Assembly (NCBI GenBank): GCA_012295275.1
Contig: CM022672.1
Span: 20,483,394-20,547,393, forward strand
DNA length: 64,000 bases
Direction of reading: 5' to 3'
Source of the DNA: Chrysomallon squamiferum
Taxonomy: Eukaryota; Mollusca; Gastropoda; Neomphalida; Peltospiridae
This document shows positions 59,249 through 64,000 of the stretch, piece by piece. Below the pieces are notes generated by a model. That model worked only from the letters and a program-made list of their open reading frames with translations. It made no database searches and was not told where the DNA came from. The number at the start of each line of letters is the position of its first letter. Positions within the stretch are counted from its first letter, which is position 1. The position numbers and the translations under genes were made by a program.

Positions 59249-60729
59249 ATATATATATTTCTGTAAAGCATTATATAATTATTAATAAATCCAAAATAAC
59301 CCATATTCATTATGACATTTTAAATATTCTAATACATCAGTAAGTTTTTAAAATATTATTTGTTGATGGTCTTGCTGCATTGGAACACAAAAGCTATTGT
59401 ATGCGTGTGTTTGTGTGTGTGTATAGAATATAAAATTGCTATACTTTATTTTCAGGGTGACAATATAAATATTTTATGTGGTGCAGATGTGTTAAAAGAA
59501 ACTGACGTAAGTATTCTTAAATAATAATAATACATTCTAAAATAAATAAAGAGAAGCTGCAGTTAAGTTTACAAAATGAAATAAAAATCATTTCGTATGC
59601 AGTGGTGTTTTCAGTTAATTTCAAAAACAATTGTAATATTTTTTTGTGTCTTTGTGTGTTGGTGTGTGAAGAATGTACGAAATGCATACTCAAACATTTT
59701 TTTACTATTTTCAGCCCAGCATGGTGTCAGACAAAATTTACACAAATGGTTGTTTGCGAGGTTTTCAGCTGTGGCTGGACAGTAATGTGTTTATCTTTGG
59801 AGGAATTATAATAGGAGTTTTACTTCCACAGGTAGGTTCCAGTAGAGTATTCTTTGTAACATTCTGAAATAACTACAGTGTGACACCAGGCACTATCGTC
59901 AGCACCACTACCACTACTCTGATATTACCATCCTACATTTACTACCACTACTCTGCTATTACTATACTACTTTTACTACCACTACTCTGATTACTATACT
60001 ATTTTACTACCACTACTCTGCTATTACTATACTACTTTTTCTATCACTCCTCTGCTATTACTATACTACTTTTACTAACACTACTCTGCTATTACTATAC
60101 TACTTTTACTACCACTACTCTGCTATTACTATACTACTTTTACTAACACTCCTTTGCTATTACTATCCTACTTTTACTACCACTACTCTGCTATTACTAT
60201 ACTACTTTTACTATCTCTTGCTATTACTATCCTACTTTTACTATCACTCCTCTGCTATTACTATCCTACTTTTACTAACACTATCTATCCTTTTTACTAT
60301 TACTATCTATTTTTACTATCTCCTTTGCTATTACTATCCTACTTTTACTATCACTCCTCTGCTATTACTATCCTACTTTTACTATCACTCCTCTGCTATT
60401 ACTATCCTACTTTTACTATCACTCCTCTGCTATTACTATCCTACTTTTACATCCACTCCTCTGCTATTACTATCACTTTTACTATCATCATCATCATTGT
60501 CATTAACTTTCTTTGACTTCTTTTTATTATTATTACTATCATTATTACTGTTATGACTTACTTATTTTTAATATTTTACTAATTTAAATGGGCAAATATT
60601 TATGATACTGTTTAATCACAGTTTTACAATTATCGATTTTTTCATTTACTATCGTTTTTCCAGATTTTCTTGGTTGGTCTTGCACGAACATTGCGTGATC
60701 AAGTCTTGATACAGAGATCAAAATGGTAG
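50173..60729 (+). CDS. TSPAN33-like: TspanC8 tetraspanin, TSPAN33-like
   Basis: Seven coding exons: 50173-50277, 57031-57219, 57846-58040, 58717-58851, 59456-59506, 59715-59831 and 60664-60729. All junctions are phase 0 and GT-AG, totalling 858 bp (285 aa). Four membrane segments are visible. The large extracellular loop has CCG, SCSVPFSCC, CG and NGC, giving eight cysteines, which defines the TspanC8 group that binds and escorts the metalloprotease ADAM10. KIYTNGC followed by SNVFIFGG and the SVPFSCC spacing match TSPAN33 best; TSPAN15 is next. Two N-glycosylation sequons (NET, NES) lie in the loop. The C-terminal tail is short (RDQVLIQRSKW). An alternative first exon lies at 51514-51615. 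Candidate AATAAA at 60937-60942. Confidence 0.9.
51514..51615 (+). CDS. TSPAN33-like: Alternative first coding exon (1b) of the tetraspanin
   Basis: ATG plus 34 codons ends at a GTAAGT donor in phase 0, exactly like exon 1a (50173-50277, 35 codons). Both encode an N-terminal tail, then DRSAVNL, then (Y/I)KY and the first half of membrane segment 1 (FFVNFIF in 1a, FFINFIF in 1b). Tails differ: MGTLRRILTPRKRP is basic, while MEGITQQVDVSGS is acidic and polar. Each can splice to 57031, giving 285 or 284 aa. The pair arose by exon duplication and probably has separate promoters. Confidence 0.8.
51620..57030. other. Large first intron of the tetraspanin gene
   Basis: About 5.4 kb of AT-rich sequence without supported coding regions. 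It holds CT/CA (52027-52112), ATT (53545-53596 and 54119-54164), TTTA (53353-53387), A-rich (54430-54548), CA (55494-55539) and GT (55877-55900) tracts. Confidence 0.7.
57703..57778. repeat. (TAC)n trinucleotide tract
   Basis: About 75 bp of pure TAC about 70 bp before the exon 3 acceptor of the tetraspanin gene. Confidence 0.95.
59023..59255. repeat. (TG)n/(TATG)n microsatellite cluster
   Basis: Two pure TG arrays separated by TATG/TA mixed repeats in intron 4 of the tetraspanin gene. Cys/Val-rich frames here are artefacts. Confidence 0.95.
59915..60480. repeat. 34-bp minisatellite in tetraspanin intron 6
   Basis: About 16 tandem copies of a unit close to ctgctattactatcctacttt followed by tactatcactcct. 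Variant positions (tatac/tatcc, taccac/tatcac/taacac) define blocks of sub-types. Some copies are shortened. Non-coding. Confidence 0.85.
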
Positions 60730-63700
60730 AACAAGAAGTTGATCTACATTCCACTGTCATACAAGCTCAAGATTTTAAAGAAACACCATTTTTTCTTCTT
60801 CACCTGTTTTGAATGTATCTACATACATTTTGCTTGCTCACCCACTCAGATGCTTTTCAGCTACTAACATTTGAAAGAAAATAATATAATGTATTTTACT
60901 TTCAACGGTCAGTAAGAAATTAAGAAACCAGTTGACAATAAATAAATAAATACATTAATTAATTAAATAAACAAGAAAACAAATAAATATAATTAAACAA
61001 AACAAAACAAAACTAAACTAAACTAAACTAAACTAAACTAAACTAAACTAAACTATATTAATTAATAAATAAAAATAACAATAAAAATATGAATTAAAAA
61101 TTGTAGTATATAAAAATAAAAAAAAAGATTAAAAAAAAGATAAGCAAACTGGAAGAACAAACGAACAAATAAATTAAACAAATAAATATTACCAATACCT
61201 TAATAAGTAATATTAATGATATCAAGACGTCTCTTAGTAACAGTAATGTTTAAGGAATAATACTGCCTCAGTTTTGTTAAAATCCATGAATACTTCAGGG
61301 TCAGAATTTCTTCTTTTACTGTTACTACTGCTCAGCATTGGATTTAGACATGGTAAGGCCATATTTGTAAAAATCTTAGAGGCACTTGTCTAAAATAATA
61401 ATTTAAAAAAAAAAATTATTATTTGCCAAAATATTTATACTGAATTTCACATTATAATACTTATTTTTGGATTGTGAGGCCTTGAGATAATGCTTGTTTC
61501 TGGTTTTGCTGTTTATTTTTAATAATTCTTATTGGAAGCATAATATTTTTCAGTGTTATATTGATACTGAAATTATGTGTTGATGTTACATCCTTGGTCT
61601 CTCTGTTATATTTTGTTTATTTATTTATTTATTTATTTATTATTATTATTTAAAAAAATTTTTCATAAATGTCTAGGATCACTGGGATGTAAACAGATTT
61701 AAAATATTATTAACAGAATGTTCAGTGAGGTTATTTTGTGTGAACTGTGATTATTTTAAATCTTTTCTCTTCCTTTCCATCATGATTAATGGGTTTAGAT
61801 TACACCTGTATATATGTATGTATTTACCTGTACAGGTATAAAAACTGAAATGTGAAAATGGCTTGAAATATAAAAATGCTCTGCCAGCTGTATCTTTATA
61901 CGTTATTTCATATCAAACTAATCATTTAAAAGTAAAATATGATCATTTTCTTTACTTTAAGGTGTATAATGTCACAAAAAATCAGTATATTATTACAGAA
62001 TGTTTTGGTTTTTTTTGTAAAAAACTGTGACAACAAATTAGAATATTGTCATTTTATTCAGATTTTTGTTTGTGATATATTTGTGATATGGGTGGTCCCA
62101 TGTATACTTGATATATTGTGATAAACAATGGTCCCTGTTTTATTTTTTTTTACATTGTACTCTGTATTAGATAACATGCAACAAACTTCATTTAGCTTCA
62201 GTCACTTTTTCTAAAATAATTTTTTAGCAAGCTTAATCACCTTTCAAAATTTTAGGATTATTATTATTATTTTCTTTGAAAAATATATTAAATTTTAAAT
62301 AATTTTATTCTCTATGAAAACTATGCAAATTTTATTCCTTCCATTAATCTGACACTAAATTTATTTAGCAGTACTTATTTATTTTTATTTTTTTAACATT
62401 TAAGAATTTATTACACACAAAATTGATTTTTTTTTTTTAACCATCTAAGACTATATTACAGACTAAACTGAATTTTTTTGTTTTTGGAAGAGTGCTATAT
62501 TAATTGACATAAAAGATGTTGTTTGGTGTATTTCTCTATATATGGTATAAATTTATAAATTTCAAGAAATACATTTATTAGAATTTTAATGATTAGTAAT
62601 GCTTTAGAATTTAAAAAAATCAACAAAAAAAAACATGTCACATATTCAGTATTGATTATAATAAACTACGCATTGCATGCATATATAACATATGTGGGTG
62701 TACATATAGATAACTTTTAAGAAAATTATTTTGAATTCCACAAAATGTTGTTCACCGAATCAGTGTTTATTTTGATTAATATGTAAAGCAAGCACAAAAA
62801 CAAAATATGCAGACCAAGTATGCATGTGATTTAGATAGTTTGTTCCTTTGTTTATACACCACAAGTTTCAATTCACATTTTTATTGTTATTTTTATTTAT
62901 TAATTAATATAGTTTAGTTCAGTTCAGTTCAGTTTGGTGTGTGTGTGTGTCTGTGTGAGAGAGAGAGAGAGAGAGAAATATATATGTGTTTTATCTAACC
63001 AGTCAGTGCCTTAAAACAGTGGTTCACAGATGGTATAGCATTGTGTTATGTGACTATTCATTTATTTTAAATCTTATTCTAACTGGACTAAGTACTTTCA
63101 GTATTTATTAATCAGAATGAAGTGTAAATGTTCATGTACAGGTTAACAGTTATTTATGAAACAGTTGTTGGGGTTAAATGATGTATTGAATTATTTCTGT
63201 GGTCCTACTGTGGCTTTTATAATATTTTAATTTGTGGTGTAAGATTTATTTTTGGAAAGAGCCAGTGTATTTTAAAAACGTACTACAAAAAGATATAAAA
63301 AGTCAGTCTGTCACACTCAGACAAACACACACACACATTTAAATACAGACATACACACTGAAATTAGTCAATAAGAAAACTAACCTATAAGGTTATTTTT
63401 TTTTATTTTTTTTTTTATTTTTTACTATTAACAGGAAAAGTTTGGTAAACCAAATTAAAGATTTTACTAAAATTAAAATTTGCTTTTTAGGTATAATTTT
63501 GTAATGTACCCCTTCTAACATTTTGTTTAATTGTTTTATGTAGTTAAAATTTTTCTGAGCAACCCTTTTTACAGATGTTATTTACTAATATTATTTTAAA
63601 AGTTGTGGATGTGTGTTCCTGTGTGTGTGTGTGCATGTGTGTGTACATGTTTTACTTCTTGTGTATCAGAACTATTTTAATTGCAGAATTTAAAATAAGT

Positions 63701-63780
63701 TAGTAATTAAATAATTGTATTACACAATAAATTTTCTTAATTTGACTCTTTTGTGAAAGATCCTGTCAAAGAATATCATA
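60730..63780 (+). other. Tetraspanin 3' flank
   Basis: AT-rich sequence that starts with the probable 3' untranslated region. It contains an AAACT pentanucleotide array (61012-61056) and GT/GA tracts (62938-62976). No coding region is supported. Confidence 0.5.
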
Positions 63781-63795
63781 CAAAATCATCTTCAC

Positions 63796-63945
63796 CCTAA
63801 CTACTACTACTACTACTACGTTTTCATCATTTTCATCATTATTACTACTACTACTACTACTACTACTACTACGTTATCATTTTCATCATTACTACTACTA
63901 CTACTACTATGTTATCATTTTCATCATTATTACTACTACTACTAG
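63796..63945. repeat. (CTA)n array with TTTTCATCATT spacers
   Basis: Four CTA trinucleotide runs are separated by near-identical spacers (cgttttcatc or cgttatcattttcatcatt), forming a higher-order tandem repeat at the right end of the window. Confidence 0.85.
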
Positions 63946-64000
63946 TTACTATTATGATTATTATGATTATCATCATTATAATTATTGTTGCTGTTATTAT

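Noticed and set aside
59915-60480. Direct repeat array considered as CRISPR-like
   Set aside because: Copies are head-to-tail without unique spacers in a eukaryotic intron, so it is a minisatellite.
60154-60556. 112-120 codon frames with repeating LLLSYFYYHSSAIT
   Set aside because: They are translations of the 34-bp minisatellite inside a tetraspanin intron, open in more than one frame.
63000-63060. Sequence acagtggttcacagatgg resembling a hAT element end
   Set aside because: No matching inverted end or 8-bp duplication was found nearby, so at most it is a fragment.

Overview
The window reads as a nuclear fragment of an animal genome. It is AT-rich and dense in microsatellites, and its genes have short coding exons separated by long introns with GT-AG junctions. 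The three recognisable single-copy genes (PGAP4, LMF1 and a TspanC8 tetraspanin) are metazoan. The style fits a lophotrochozoan, most likely a mollusc, but nothing in the sequence proves the species.

Left half (1 to about 31,000): a tandem array of five units of one gene family, all on the minus strand. The best-preserved unit (3594-8330) has six coding exons. In order they give an N-terminal acylation signal (MGNFFR here, MGNICC in two other units), a short linker exon, two small phase-1/1 exons that each carry an (I/V)(I/V)Q-hydrophobic-G core resembling a RHIM functional-amyloid motif (in this unit the first core reads IIQSG), and a trypsin-like protease domain with a visible His-Asp-Ser triad. 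The exon lengths inferred for the family sum to exactly 1350 bp (449 aa). In three other units the protease part is destroyed by shared lesions, while the acylation and RHIM-like exons keep open frames and splice sites and end at the same TGA (186-188 aa). The fifth unit, at the left edge, is a remnant. Units also contain old copies of a hAT-type MITE and a decayed fragment of a MULE transposase, and duplicated leader blocks with a TATA-like and an octamer motif.

Right half: PGAP4 (minus; one coding exon at 32212-33441, with a probable 5' untranslated exon near 34.3-34.6 kb). LMF1 (minus; 40331-48069; eleven coding exons, one only 11 nt long, 585 aa). A TSPAN33-like TspanC8 tetraspanin (plus; 50173-60729; seven coding exons plus an alternative first coding exon at 51514-51615, 285 or 284 aa). 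LMF1 and the tetraspanin are divergently arranged about 2.1 kb apart. PGAP4 (Golgi GPI-glycan modification) and LMF1 (ER lipase maturation) are secretory-pathway genes, and TspanC8 proteins control ADAM10 trafficking. No operon-like relationship is implied.

The rest is intergenic or intronic DNA with simple repeats, two more hAT-type MITEs (38039-38196 and 44165-44440) and a 34-bp minisatellite in the last tetraspanin intron. The candidate for an undescribed system is the acylated RHIM-like/trypsin array.
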